Assembly: GCF_003201205.1 (NCBI RefSeq)
Contig: NZ_QICN01000005.1
Location: 124,001 to 188,000, forward strand
Source of the DNA: Sinimarinibacterium flocculans
GTDB lineage: Bacteria > Pseudomonadota > Gammaproteobacteria > Nevskiales > Nevskiaceae
Reading direction: 5' to 3'
Length of the DNA: 64,000 bases
In this document: positions 18,426 through 29,666 of the stretch, one piece after another
Layout of the letters: each line of letters begins with the position of its first letter
Position numbering within the stretch: the stretch's first letter is position 1
The notes under the pieces: model-generated
Databases searched by the model: none
Seen by the model: only the letters and a program-made list of their open reading frames with translations
What the model was told of the DNA's origin: nothing
Translations under genes and position numbers: made by a program

Positions 18426-18473
18426 ACACAACAGTTTGCGGTTGACGGGCTCGCGAACCACAAGATATGGTTA
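18426..18473 (+). promoter_or_regulatory. nrdA promoter with two NrdR-like boxes
   Basis: Two 16-base sites resemble the NrdR-box consensus acaCwAtATaTwGtgt: 18426-18441 (ACACAACAGTTTGCGG, about 11 of 16) and 18458-18473 (CCACAAGATATGGTTA, about 12 of 16). Their starts are 32 bases apart, close to three helical turns, as in known NrdR operators. A candidate promoter, TTGACG at 18442-18447 and TATGGT at 18466-18471 with an 18-base spacer, lies between and over them, so a bound repressor would block it. This was scored by eye. Confidence 0.55.
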
Positions 18474-18560
18474 CTCAACGAGCTGCGGGGCCCGATTCGG
18501 GCGTCGTGGCTCCACGATTTTCTGCCAGCGTTTTTGCTTTATCACGGGGAGCTCAATTCC

Positions 18561-21488
18561 ATGCAGACCGATACCACGGTTGCTCCGTCCGAATCCCGCC
18601 GGCCGACCCCGACGATCCCTGCCGCCGGCACTGCCGAGCTGGCCGCCACCGCGCCCGGCGCGGTGAAGGTGATCCGTCGCAACGGCAAGGTGACGGCGTT
18701 CGACGCGTCCAAGATCCAGATTGCGATGACCAAGGCCTTTCTGGCCGTCGAGGGCGCGGCCGCGGCCGTGTCGGCGGCGATGCGCCAGAAGGTCGAAGCC
18801 CTGACCCAGCAGGTGGTCCAAGGCCTCACGCGCCACATCAGCGGCGGCGGCACCCTGCACATCGAGGACATCCAGGACCAGGTCGAGCTGGCGCTGATGC
18901 GCGCCGGCGAGCACAAGGTCGCGCGCGCCTATGTGCTCTACCGCGACGAGCAGCAGCGCAAGCGTGCGGCGGAGGCCGCCGCCCAGCCGGCCGCCGAGCG
19001 GCCGTCGCTGTCGATCACCCGCGACGACGGGTCGGTCGTGCCGCTCGACGAGGCGCGCATGCGCCGCGTCGTCACCGAGGCCTGCGACGGGCTGGCGGGC
19101 GTCAACGTCGACGAGGTCGTCAGCGCCGCGCTGCGCGATCTGTACGACGGCATGCCCGAAGCCGAGCTGGCGCAGGCGCTGACGCTGGCCGCGCGCGCGC
19201 GCATCGAGAAGGAGCCGAACTACACCTACGTCTCCGCGCGCCTGCTGCTCGACGCGCTGCGCCACGAGGCGCTGAAGTTCCTCGGCATGAGCGAAACGCG
19301 CCCGACGTTCGAGGAGATGAAGGGCCTGTACGCCGACTACTTCCGCGAGTACATCCACAAGGCCGTGTCGCTGGAGCTGCTCGACCCCAAGCTCGCGCTC
19401 TACGATCTGGACAGCCTCGGCAAGGCGCTGCTGGCAGAACGCGACGGCAAGTTCGACTACCTCGGCCTGCAGACGTTGTACGACCGCTATTTCATCCACA
19501 GCAACAAGACGCGCTTCGAACTGCCGCAGGCGTTCTTCATGCGCGTGGCGATGGGTCTGGCGATCAACGAGATCGACCGCGAGGCCAAGGCGATCGAGTT
19601 CTACCAGCTGCTGTCGAGCTTCGACTTCATGTCGAGCACGCCGACGCTGTTCAACTCCGGCACGCTGCGTCCGCAGCTGTCGAGCTGCTATCTCACCCAG
19701 GTGCCGGACGACCTGCACGGCATCTTCGGTGCGATCCACGACAACGCGATGCTGTCGAAGTTTGCCGGCGGCCTCGGCAACGACTGGACGCCGGTGCGCG
19801 GCATGGGTGGCTACATCAAGGGCACCAACGGCAAGTCCAATGGCGTCGTGCCGTTCATGAAGGTGGCCAACGATACCGCGGTGGCGGTCAACCAGGGCGG
19901 CAAGCGCAAGGGCGCGGTCTGCGGCTACCTGGAGACCTGGCATCGCGACATCGAGGAATTCCTCGAGCTGCGCAAGAACACCGGCGACGACCGCCGCCGC
20001 ACGCACGACATGAACACGGCCAACTGGGTGCCGGACCTGTTCATGAAGCGCGTGATGGAAGAAGGCCAGTGGACGCTGTTCTCGCCCGAGGAAACCCCGG
20101 ACCTGCACGATCTGGTCGGCGAGGCCTTCGAGCAGCGCTACGTCGCCTACGAGAAGCTCGCGGATGAAGGCCGGATCAAGAACTTCAAGCGGATGCCGGC
20201 GCTCAACCTCTGGCGCAAGATGCTCTCGATGCTGTTCGAGACCGGGCATCCCTGGGTCACGTTCAAGGACCCGTGCAACCTGCGCTCGCCGCAGCAGCAC
20301 GTCGGCGTCGTGCACAGCTCCAACCTGTGCACCGAGATCACGCTCAACACCAAGGCCAACCAGGAGATCGCGGTCTGCAATCTCGGCTCGGTGAACCTGC
20401 CGGCGCACGTGACCGAGGATGGCAAGCTCGATACGGTCAAGCTCGAGAAGACCATCAGCACGGCGATGCGTATGCTCGACAACGTCATCGAGTACAACTA
20501 CTACTCGGTGGCCACGGCGCGCAATTCCAACCTGCGCCACCGGCCGGTCGGCCTCGGCGTGATGGGCTTCAACGACGCGCTGTACAAGCTGCGCCTGCCC
20601 TACGAGTCGGACAAGGCGATCAGGTTCGCCGACGTGTCGATGGAAGCGATCAGCTACTACGCGATCAAGGCCAGCACGGATCTGGCGGCCGAGCGTGGGC
20701 GCTACTCGAGCTTCGAGGGCTCGCTGTGGAGCCAGGGCATCCTGCCGGTCGACTCGATCCGCATCCTCGCCGAGCAGCGCGGCGGCTACATCCAGCAGGA
20801 CACCAGCGTCTCCGGCAACTTCGACTGGGACACGCTGCGCGAGCGCGTCCAGACCGTGGGCATGCGCAACTCCAACTGCATGGCCATCGCCCCGACCGCG
20901 ACCATCGCCAACATCACCGGCGTGTCGCAGTCAATCGAGCCGACCTACCAGAACCTCTACGTGAAATCGAACCTCTCGGGCGAGTTCACGGTGGTCAACG
21001 AGTACCTGGTCAACGACCTCAAGAAGCTCGGTCTCTGGGACGAGGTCATGGCACACGACCTCAAGTACTTCGACGGCAGCGTGCAGAACATCGACCGCAT
21101 CCCGCCCGAACTCAAGGACATCTACAAGTGCGCCTTCGAGATCGACGCCAAGCGCCTGGTCGATGCCGCCAGCCGCCGCCAGAAGTGGATCGACCAGGCG
21201 CAGTCGCTGAACCTGTACATGCGCGAGCCCAGCGGCAAGAAGCTCGACGAGTTGTACAAGCACGCCTGGGTCTCGGGACTGAAGACCACGTACTACCTGC
21301 GCACGATGGGCGCGACGCACGCCGAGAAGACGACGATCAGCGACAACCGCCTGAACGCGGTCGGCGGCAGCAACGGCAGTGTGACTGCCAAGCCCGCCCC
21401 GGCCGTCGCCGCGCCGGCGGCCGCGACCGACGTCGGCAGCGCCAAGGTGTGCTCGATCCTCGATCCGGACTGCGAGGCCTGTCAGTAG
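18561..21488 (+). CDS. nrdA: ribonucleoside-diphosphate reductase class Ia, alpha subunit
   Basis: A 975-residue catalytic subunit that reduces ribonucleoside diphosphates to the deoxy forms. It carries two N-terminal ATP-cones (about residues 36-130 and 145-235), as in Pseudomonas NrdA, giving allosteric control by ATP/dATP. Active-site cysteines appear in QLSSCYLTQ and NLCTEI, the radical-transfer tyrosine pair in TTYYLRTMGATHAEK, and the C-terminal thioredoxin-reactive cysteines in CSILDPDCEACQ. The ATG at 18561 follows GGGGAG. A strong terminator comes directly after the stop and no nrdB or ferredoxin gene is adjacent, so the beta subunit must be encoded elsewhere. Regulation by NrdR and perhaps DnaA is suggested upstream. 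Confidence 0.96.
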   Translation: MQTDTTVAPSESRRPTPTIPAAGTAELAATAPGAVKVIRRNGKVTAFDASKIQIAMTKAFLAVEGAAAAVSAAMRQKVEALTQQVVQGLTRHISGGGTLHIEDIQDQVELALMRAGEHKVARAYVLYRDEQQRKRAAEAAAQPAAERPSLSITRDDGSVVPLDEARMRRVVTEACDGLAGVNVDEVVSAALRDLYDGMPEAELAQALTLAARARIEKEPNYTYVSARLLLDALRHEALKFLGMSETRPTFEEMKGLYADYFREYIHKAVSLELLDPKLALYDLDSLGKALLAERDGKFDYLGLQTLYDRYFIHSNKTRFELPQAFFMRVAMGLAINEIDREAKAIEFYQLLSSFDFMSSTPTLFNSGTLRPQLSSCYLTQVPDDLHGIFGAIHDNAMLSKFAGGLGNDWTPVRGMGGYIKGTNGKSNGVVPFMKVANDTAVAVNQGGKRKGAVCGYLETWHRDIEEFLELRKNTGDDRRRTHDMNTANWVPDLFMKRVMEEGQWTLFSPEETPDLHDLVGEAFEQRYVAYEKLADEGRIKNFKRMPALNLWRKMLSMLFETGHPWVTFKDPCNLRSPQQHVGVVHSSNLCTEITLNTKANQEIAVCNLGSVNLPAHVTEDGKLDTVKLEKTISTAMRMLDNVIEYNYYSVATARNSNLRHRPVGLGVMGFNDALYKLRLPYESDKAIRFADVSMEAISYYAIKASTDLAAERGRYSSFEGSLWSQGILPVDSIRILAEQRGGYIQQDTSVSGNFDWDTLRERVQTVGMRNSNCMAIAPTATIANITGVSQSIEPTYQNLYVKSNLSGEFTVVNEYLVNDLKKLGLWDEVMAHDLKYFDGSVQNIDRIPPELKDIYKCAFEIDAKRLVDAASRRQKWIDQAQSLNLYMREPSGKKLDELYKHAWVSGLKTTYYLRTMGATHAEKTTISDNRLNAVGGSNGSVTAKPAPAVAAPAAATDVGSAKVCSILDPDCEACQ

Positions 21489-21508
21489 TCGACGAGTGTC
21501 GTACCCAG

Positions 21509-21534
21509 GCCCCCGCCGAGTGCGGGGGCTTTTT
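21509..21534 (+). terminator. intrinsic terminator of nrdA
   Basis: An 8-bp GC-rich stem (GCCCCCGC and GCGGGGGC, five-base loop) at 21509-21529 is followed directly by TTTTT. It begins 20 bases after the nrdA stop and is a standard rho-independent terminator. Confidence 0.9.
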
Positions 21535-21583
21535 GTTGCGCGACTTCGCTTAGAGTGCGGTAATCCCCGAATCGAGTCGCGCC

Positions 21584-22024
21584 ATGCTCACTGCTGTCCT
21601 GCTCCCCTGGCTGCACTACGTCGCCGTGATCATGATGGCCGGCACCCTGATGAGCGAACTGTATCTGCTCAAGCTGCGGCCGGACGCCGACACCGTGCGC
21701 CTGCTGGTGCGTGTCGATCGCATCTTCGGTGCGTCCGCCATCGCCGTACTGGCGACCGGTCTGCTGCGCGTTCCGCTCGCGCATGGCGGCAAGGGGCTGG
21801 CGTTCTACTTGAAGAACGGCGCTTTCCACGCAGCGCTGACATTGTTCGCCGTCGGGTTTGCGATCTCGGTCGCTCAGGCCGTGCGCCTGAATCGCTGGCG
21901 CGGTGTTCCCGCCGAGGCGGACTGGCGGAAAACCCGGATGTCCGTGCACGCCGGGCTGCTGATCATGGTCCTGTTGGCGGCGACGATGCCGATGATGGCG
22001 CGAGCAGTGGGGAGTTTTCAGTAG
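21584..22024 (+). CDS. DUF2214 family membrane protein
   Basis: A 146-residue inner-membrane protein with four transmembrane helices (LLPWLHYVAVIMMAGTLMSELYLL, IFGASAIAVLATGLLRVP, GAFHAALTLFAVGFAISV, VHAGLLIMVLLAATMPMMARAVG). The N-terminal histidine in WLHYVAVIMMAG, the FYLKNGAFHAAL segment and overall length fit the DUF2214 group of small membrane proteins. Histidines in helices 1, 3 and 4 could bind a metal or haem, but that is speculation. It stands alone between the nrdA terminator and the tRNA gene; a weak hairpin (22058-22076) follows its stop. Confidence 0.7.
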   Translation: MLTAVLLPWLHYVAVIMMAGTLMSELYLLKLRPDADTVRLLVRVDRIFGASAIAVLATGLLRVPLAHGGKGLAFYLKNGAFHAALTLFAVGFAISVAQAVRLNRWRGVPAEADWRKTRMSVHAGLLIMVLLAATMPMMARAVGSFQ

Positions 22025-22057
22025 GCAGCGTGCGGCACGTGGAATGGAGGGCAAACG

Positions 22058-22076
22058 AAAAGCCCCGTTCAAGGGG
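22058..22076. repeat. copy of the hairpin core found beside the tRNA
   Basis: The 19 bases at 22058-22076 match 22282-22300 in 18 positions (core AAAAGCCCC, NTTCAA, GGGG). The copy at 22282 is the core of the tRNA terminator hairpin. The two copies flank the element at 22096-22260 in direct orientation. Confidence 0.7.
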
Positions 22077-22095
22077 ATTTCTCGCGACGTCTCGC

Positions 22096-22260
22096 CGAGG
22101 GTGGGAACCTCGCGTCGGCTCGGCCATCCTGGCCTCGACGCGCTCGCCGGAGCAGGCCATCCATGCCCTGCCCTTCGGTCAAGGCGTCGGGAACGCCTTG
22201 ACGTGAGCGCAGCGAAGCCGCAGGCGCGGCCCAAGGATGGGCCGCGCAATCCCACCCTCG
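22096..22260. repeat. 165-bp noncoding element with 11-bp inverted ends and internal hairpins
   Basis: The element starts with CGAGGGTGGGA (22096-22106) and ends with its exact reverse complement (22250-22260). Inside are hairpins at 22111-22142 (7-bp outer arms plus an inner 5-bp pair), 22179-22201 (9-bp arms) and 22224-22247 (10-bp arms). It has no believable coding content. The right end resembles an inverted copy of the tRNA-Ser 3' region (GAGGGTGGGATT). It may be a nonautonomous, MITE-like or palindromic repeat associated with tRNA genes. Confidence 0.65.
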
Positions 22261-22272
22261 CCTTCCACTTCA

Positions 22273-22314
22273 CACAAATACAAAAGCCCCATTCAAGGGG
22301 CTTTTGTATTTGTG
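22273..22314 (-). terminator. hairpin terminator of tRNA-Ser
   Basis: A perfect 18-bp inverted repeat (22273-22290 with 22297-22314, loop ATTCAA) starts right after the encoded CCA end of the tRNA. The stem is GC-rich at the tip and followed on the minus strand by a TTTTG-type stretch within the stem, so it can act for transcription in either direction. Confidence 0.75.
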
Positions 22315-22404
<90 letters not shown>

Positions 22405-22564
22405 GTGACGGGGTGCTCATCGGACCTGGCGGGCGGTCTAGTCTACCGCCGGTCCTGTTTTCGCTTGCGGGTCCGGGAAACCCGGTGTGCTAGCGTGCGG
22501 TCTGAGCGGGCACCCTTGGAAGGGCTGCACGGTCCGGCCGCGTCGAGCAGGCCGCGTATTCTAA

Positions 22565-24058
22565 ATGAACCTGAACACAAAACCTATCACCCGGCGATTC
22601 TCCACGGGCGGCCTCTGGCGGCTCGCGGTGATGCTGTGCGCGCTGGCCCTCGTCGGGCTCGCGGTGACCTGCTCGCCGCGCCAGAGCCTGCTCGAAGAGG
22701 TCCGGTCGCTGGGCGTGCTCAGGATGGCCACCGTCAACAGTCCGACGACCTACTACATCGATGCGAACGGCGAACCGGCGGGATTCGAGTACGACCTCGC
22801 CCTCGGCTTCGCGCAGACGCTTGGCGTCAGGCTCGAGGTGACCCTGGCCTCGAACCCCCCCGAGGCTGCGCAGATGACCCGCGATGGCCGGGTCCACCTG
22901 GCTGCTGCCGGCATCGGCGTGACCCGGATGCGCGCGCGCGCGCTGCGCTTCGCGCGCCCCCTGCAGACGGTCGTGCCGATGCTGGTGTACCGCAAGGGCG
23001 CGCGCGAACCGGAGAGCCTGGATGCGCTCGACGGCACGCTGCGGGTCGTCGCCGGCGGCGTCCATGCCGAGCACCTGCGGGCACTGCGTGTCGAGCAGTA
23101 CCCGGAGCTGCGCTGGGAGGAAGCTCCCGATGTGGAAGCCGAGGAACTGCTGCTGGCCGTGGCCAACGGGGAACTCGACTACACCATCGCCAACTCCGAC
23201 CTGATCGCGATCAACCGCCGCTACTACCCCGACCTGCGTACGGCGTTCCCGATCGCGGACTCGCAGGCACTGGCCTGGGCGTTCTCGGCGCAGCGGGACC
23301 GCAGCCTGCTGCGCGCCGCCGAGGACTACTTCGAGGAGCTCGGCGAAACCGAGCTCTCGCGCCTGCGCGACCGCTACTTCGGGCACGTCGAACAGGTCGA
23401 CACCTACGGGGCGCTGACCCTGGCTACCCACGTCGAGACCCGGCTGCCCAAGTACCGGAAGCTGTTCGAGCAGGCTGCGGAGGTCACCGGGCTGGACTGG
23501 CGCCTGCTCGCCGCGATCGGCTACCAGGAGTCGCACTGGGACCCCGCCGCCGTCAGTCCGACGGGTGTGCGCGGCATCATGCAGCTGACCACCGCCACGG
23601 CGAAGCGCATGGAAGTTGCCAACCGTGAGGATCCGGCGCAGAGCATCATGGGCGGCTCCCGCTACATCCGCCTGCTGCTGGACAAGCTGCCGCCGGACAT
23701 CACCGAACCGGACCGGACCTGGCTGGCCCTGGTCGCCTACAACATCGGCTACGGCCACCTGCTCGACGTCCAGGATCTCACCGCGCAGCAGGGCGGCGAT
23801 CCGAAGCGCTGGCTCGACGTACGCGAACGCCTGCTGCTGCTGACGCAGAGCAAGTGGCACAGCAAGACCAAGTACGGCTACGCGCGTGGCCACGAGGCGC
23901 GGACCTACGTCGGCAACGTGCGCACCTACTACGACATGCTCGTCTGGATGACGGGCGTGCCCGCCGTGCCGCCGGAGCCGGCGGCCGAGCCGGCGCCGAC
24001 ACCGGCGCCCGAGCGACGCAACAAGGACCCGCTCGATATCGACTCGCCGATTCTGTGA
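22565..24058 (+). CDS. mltF: membrane-bound lytic murein transglycosylase F
   Basis: A 497-residue two-domain protein. After an N-terminal hydrophobic segment (LAVMLCALALVGLAV), residues about 45-270 form an SBP_bac_3-like domain (GVLRMATVNSPTTYYIDANGEPAGFEYDLA), followed by an SLT lysozyme-like domain beginning near residue 295. The catalytic glutamate is in AAIGYQESHWDPAA, and GVRGIMQLT and AYNIGYGH are the usual SLT motifs. It cleaves peptidoglycan glycan strands to 1,6-anhydro products at the outer membrane. A Pro/Ala-rich C-terminal tail follows. There is no clear lipobox, because the cysteine in VTCSPRQ lacks a good preceding motif. Confidence 0.93.
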   Translation: MNLNTKPITRRFSTGGLWRLAVMLCALALVGLAVTCSPRQSLLEEVRSLGVLRMATVNSPTTYYIDANGEPAGFEYDLALGFAQTLGVRLEVTLASNPPEAAQMTRDGRVHLAAAGIGVTRMRARALRFARPLQTVVPMLVYRKGAREPESLDALDGTLRVVAGGVHAEHLRALRVEQYPELRWEEAPDVEAEELLLAVANGELDYTIANSDLIAINRRYYPDLRTAFPIADSQALAWAFSAQRDRSLLRAAEDYFEELGETELSRLRDRYFGHVEQVDTYGALTLATHVETRLPKYRKLFEQAAEVTGLDWRLLAAIGYQESHWDPAAVSPTGVRGIMQLTTATAKRMEVANREDPAQSIMGGSRYIRLLLDKLPPDITEPDRTWLALVAYNIGYGHLLDVQDLTAQQGGDPKRWLDVRERLLLLTQSKWHSKTKYGYARGHEARTYVGNVRTYYDMLVWMTGVPAVPPEPAAEPAPTPAPERRNKDPLDIDSPIL

Positions 24059-24084
24059 GCACGCCACCCGACGCCAACGGCTGA

Positions 24085-26235
<2,151 letters not shown>

Positions 26236-26327
26236 GGCGTCTGGCCGGTGCGTCAATGACCTCTCAGGTCGTATCGCAACCGCAAGGATCGCAGTAGGCT
26301 GAGCGCCGGCGCAGCGAGGAGCAGGTC

Positions 26328-26780
26328 ATGCCGGACAGAGACGATCGGGCGCAGGACCATCGGCCGCTTCACTGGTCGCTGCTGCTGTTCATGGCGGCCA
26401 TGTCGCTGGGCAACGGCGTGCTGATGATCCTGTTCAGCGAGCAGTGGTATCTCTGCCTGATCACCCCCGAGCGCGCCAGCCTGTTCAATCCGCACTTCGT
26501 CGTCGATGTCGGCGCGGCCTACCTGACCGTCGGCACGGCGTTGCTCTGGGCGGCGCTGCGGCGGCAGGACGCCTTCCCGCTGGTGACGATGGCGCTGCTG
26601 TTCTCGCTGCTGCACGCGGGCAACCATGCCTACGAGTACCTCAGCTTCGGCAACCCGACGCGCCATGTCGTCGTCGAATTGCTGGGCATCTGGGCGCCGG
26701 TAGTGGTTCTCGGATGGCTCAGCCTTGCGTTGCGTCCGGACCGTCCCGGGCATCGGCTCGAGGACGAGCGCCTGATCTGA
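26328..26780 (+). CDS. small membrane protein, unknown function
   Basis: A 150-residue protein with four hydrophobic segments (LLLFMAAMSLGNGVLMILF, VDVGAAYLTVGTALLWAAL, VTMALLFSLLHAGNHAYEYL, VVELLGIWAPVVVLGWLSLAL) and a hydrophilic N-terminus. Conserved-looking features include the HFVVDVGAAYL segment and HAGNHAYEY between helices 3 and 4, but I cannot name a family. A GAGGAGCAGG ribosome site supports the ATG. It converges on yjbF with 43 bases between stops. It is probably not part of the EPS locus, which runs on the other strand. Confidence 0.6.
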   Translation: MPDRDDRAQDHRPLHWSLLLFMAAMSLGNGVLMILFSEQWYLCLITPERASLFNPHFVVDVGAAYLTVGTALLWAALRRQDAFPLVTMALLFSLLHAGNHAYEYLSFGNPTRHVVVELLGIWAPVVVLGWLSLALRPDRPGHRLEDERLI

Positions 26781-26823
26781 CACCACCTCGGCAGGCCCCG
26801 GCGGTCTGCGGCTGACGTGAGGA

Positions 26824-27555
26824 CTAGCGACTGTCGCGACGGTCCGGCGTCCGCACCCACTCAAGGACGATCGGCCGGCTGTCGGTACCGATCTGCGTGC
26901 TCATGCGCAGCAGGGAGCGCGTCCGTGGCTCGATCCAGTACAGGCGCCGGAACTCGCCGCGCTGGCCGGTCACCTGCACGCGCTCGCTGATCTTGATCGC
27001 CGGACCGGTGTACGCGAAGCCCTGGTAGATGACTTCCTGGACCTGTTCGGCCACCGCGCGCTGCTCGATCCACTCGCGCGATTCGGAGGTCTTGATCCAG
27101 ACAACCGATGGATCGTACGGCTGAATCTCGTCGGTTTCGCCCTGGAGAAACGCCCACACCGCGCCGTCACGAACGGATTCCGACTCGATGATGTCGATGA
27201 CCATGCCGTCGGTGAACCGTACGTGCGGCCCCTGCATCGCCAGCTTGACGCCGCCGCTGCCGATCCACAGGTCCTGCCCTCCCGGCAGCTTCTGCTCGGC
27301 AAGCAGGAACACCGCTTCCTCGGTACCGGCGAAGCGCACATAGAGCTGCGCGTACGGGATGTCTCGCAGACCCCGCAACTGCTCGCGGATCTCGGGCGAG
27401 ATGTCATCCGAGAACACGTCGCGCGCCGCATCGACAAGCCCCGACGTGCCAACCAGGGCGTTGCAACCCGAGAGCAAGATGCCCACCAGCGTTACCGCGA
27501 GCAGCCAGGCCCGCGACCCGTGGCTCTGGACGCCCACCGATCGCTCAGCGTTCAT
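26824..27555 (-). CDS. yjbF: YjbF/GfcB family lipoprotein
   Basis: A 243-residue lipoprotein of the YjbF/GfcB family, which helps secretion of group 4 capsule and related exopolysaccharides at the outer membrane. The signal peptide ends in the lipobox LLSGC (VGILLSGCNALV). Family-like regions include PYAQLYVRFAGTEEAVFLLAEQ, TDGMVIDI and the C-terminal YWIEPRTRSLLRMSTQIG. Its ATG at 27555 overlaps the end of yjbH by 11 bases, so the two are translationally linked. It is the last gene of the long minus-strand EPS locus. The order here is gfcC, yjbH, yjbF, whereas Escherichia coli has yjbE-F-G-H. Confidence 0.85.
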   Translation of the reverse strand: MNAERSVGVQSHGSRAWLLAVTLVGILLSGCNALVGTSGLVDAARDVFSDDISPEIREQLRGLRDIPYAQLYVRFAGTEEAVFLLAEQKLPGGQDLWIGSGGVKLAMQGPHVRFTDGMVIDIIESESVRDGAVWAFLQGETDEIQPYDPSVVWIKTSESREWIEQRAVAEQVQEVIYQGFAYTGPAIKISERVQVTGQRGEFRRLYWIEPRTRSLLRMSTQIGTDSRPIVLEWVRTPDRRDSR

Positions 27556-29659
27556 GGATCGCCCCGGCGCTGTGATGCCCATAGACCGAGTACAGCGAGC
27601 GACCGTCATCGACCTTCTGCCCGCCGTCGCGTGACAGGAAGCGATAGTTGAGCGACAGCCCGTTGCCCTTCAGCCCCTTGTTGATCTGAGACAGAGGAAA
27701 GTACACATAGAATCCCTTGTCGAACGACCCTTCGCCGAACTCCGCCGACGAGGCATCCGTCTTGCTGGCAAAGACGCCGAAGCGCGCGCCGTTCCGGAAC
27801 TCTCGCGCGACATCCAGGGTAACGCCCACATCGCGCGCCAGATAACGCCCGACGCTGGCCTGCACGACGATGCCCTCGATCGGTGCGCGGTAGTAGAACG
27901 TCAGATGTCCGGTCGCGACCTCGTAGTCGCGGAACTCGAATCCCTGGTCGTAGTCGCGTTGCTTGACGTAGTTGGCGTTGAGTGACAGCGCCCAGCGTCC
28001 GTTGTAGGGGCGATACAGGACTTCCGAGCCCACTCCGCCGAACATCTCCTCGAAGATGCCGGCCGAGATGCGGCCGTACCACTGCGATCCCAGCGGGAAC
28101 AGCCAGTTGGCCTCAAGCTCCTCCAGGTACATGTCGCCACTGCCGGACTGGTAGAGTTCCAGGTCGCTACGTACGGGCGGCAAGCTGCCGGTACGTCCGG
28201 GGATCGTCACGTTGTCCAGATCATTGAGCAGACTGACGCCCACCGTGGACGTGAGGCTGAAGCTTCGAGTGAGCTGCACGGTCACGTAGGGCTTGAGCAA
28301 CAGTTGTCCGACGAAGAACTCCGCCGGGCCGCCGATGTTCGAGCGGATGGCCGGTGACACGCCGTAAGCGAAGGTCGGATAGTTCAGCAGTCCGGAATAA
28401 CGTGCACGGTCCAGCGCCCAGCCTTGACCCGCGGTGAACTCGCTGCGAGCCACCAGCTCATCCGGCGTCGCAAGGCCGCTGCCCTCGGCCTCGATCAGCC
28501 AGCGCGACGCCCGAATCCGTGCTGCCTCGGCGCCGCCGGCCATGCTGACGATGGTGATCGTACGCACACGCGCAGGCAGAAAGTTGGCGGCATGGCGCCC
28601 CACGAACTGCAGGACATAGAGCGGGTCGTCGGTGATCGCGTTGCTCTGCCAGATCGTGAACGTCTCGCCATCGGGCGTGAGGTCCATCGCATGCACGAAG
28701 AACCCGCTGTAGCGCAGCGTGTCGTACAACTGCTCCAGCCGCTGCTCCTCATCCGCAGGCAGGCGGCGCCGATAATTGGGGTGTGCCGTTTCATCGAGTA
28801 CGGGCAGATACGCCTTGCCGCGAGGTTTCCTATTGACGCCGATCAGCGGGTGAATGCCCACTTTGAAAGCGAACGTATCGCCACGCAAGTATGAAGCACC
28901 CAGGGATGCGTAGTCCGACAGCGTGTAGCCGATACCGAAGTTCAGGCGCGTTCTCGGCTCAATCGCATTACCTGCCGGTTCATCGCTGTAGTCGTTACCT
29001 TCCACTTCCGCCAGGATCGACAGGCCTTGAACGAATCTCGGCCTCCAGACCAGGCTGCCGAACACCGCCACGTCTTCGCCCCTGAACCACGAGTCGTAGC
29101 TCAAGCTACCGGTGTTCTCGAACCCGCCGCCAAAGCCGGGCCGGTTGCGAAAGCGGTCGCTGACGGCCGTCAGCGGGTTCTCGAAGTCTCCCGCCCTTCC
29201 GAGGCGCCCCCAGCCAAGGCCCACCGACGCGTAGAAATCGAATACACGCTCGGACAGCACGACGTATTCACCGGACAGCCGCCCCGTCCCGCCCAGGTCA
29301 ACCAGCCCTACGCTAAGCGCCGGCAGTGGCCCTCGGCCGTCGAAAAGGCGCACTGCAACGTCAAAGGCCTTGTCCCTGAAGCCCGTCCCCGGAGTTGCAG
29401 GTACATCCGTGATCTCCGTGTAACGCGCGTTGAAATTGAGCCAGTCGAAGGGCTGCAGATTCAGATAGAGCGTGTCGTACGGATCGAAGGACGAGATACC
29501 GAAGCCCAGGGAGCCTTCGGGCGCCATGAAAGCGGAGGGAGTCTGCAGCGCGCCGGGGAAGCCCGCCTGGCTCAGCCAGTCGTCGCCCGCACTGGCAATC
29601 GGAGGCAACGATCCGAGCAGGCCAGCGGCCAGCACGATCCGCACGACGGGACGCAACAT
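27545..29659 (-). CDS. yjbH: YjbH/GfcD family outer-membrane protein
   Basis: A 704-residue protein with a signal peptide (LAAGLLGSLPPIASAG) and strongly alternating beta-barrel sequence, as in the YjbH/GfcD family. Family landmarks are AGFPGALQTPSAFMAPEGSLGFGIS near the N-terminus, FDVAVRLFDGRGPLPALSVGL, and the C-terminal GSFDKGFYVYFPL. It probably forms a large outer-membrane barrel that aids polysaccharide release. It starts seven bases after gfcC and overlaps yjbF. Confidence 0.88.
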   Translation of the reverse strand: MLRPVVRIVLAAGLLGSLPPIASAGDDWLSQAGFPGALQTPSAFMAPEGSLGFGISSFDPYDTLYLNLQPFDWLNFNARYTEITDVPATPGTGFRDKAFDVAVRLFDGRGPLPALSVGLVDLGGTGRLSGEYVVLSERVFDFYASVGLGWGRLGRAGDFENPLTAVSDRFRNRPGFGGGFENTGSLSYDSWFRGEDVAVFGSLVWRPRFVQGLSILAEVEGNDYSDEPAGNAIEPRTRLNFGIGYTLSDYASLGASYLRGDTFAFKVGIHPLIGVNRKPRGKAYLPVLDETAHPNYRRRLPADEEQRLEQLYDTLRYSGFFVHAMDLTPDGETFTIWQSNAITDDPLYVLQFVGRHAANFLPARVRTITIVSMAGGAEAARIRASRWLIEAEGSGLATPDELVARSEFTAGQGWALDRARYSGLLNYPTFAYGVSPAIRSNIGGPAEFFVGQLLLKPYVTVQLTRSFSLTSTVGVSLLNDLDNVTIPGRTGSLPPVRSDLELYQSGSGDMYLEELEANWLFPLGSQWYGRISAGIFEEMFGGVGSEVLYRPYNGRWALSLNANYVKQRDYDQGFEFRDYEVATGHLTFYYRAPIEGIVVQASVGRYLARDVGVTLDVAREFRNGARFGVFASKTDASSAEFGEGSFDKGFYVYFPLSQINKGLKGNGLSLNYRFLSRDGGQKVDDGRSLYSVYGHHSAGAIHER

Positions 29660-29666
29660 CGGAAAA

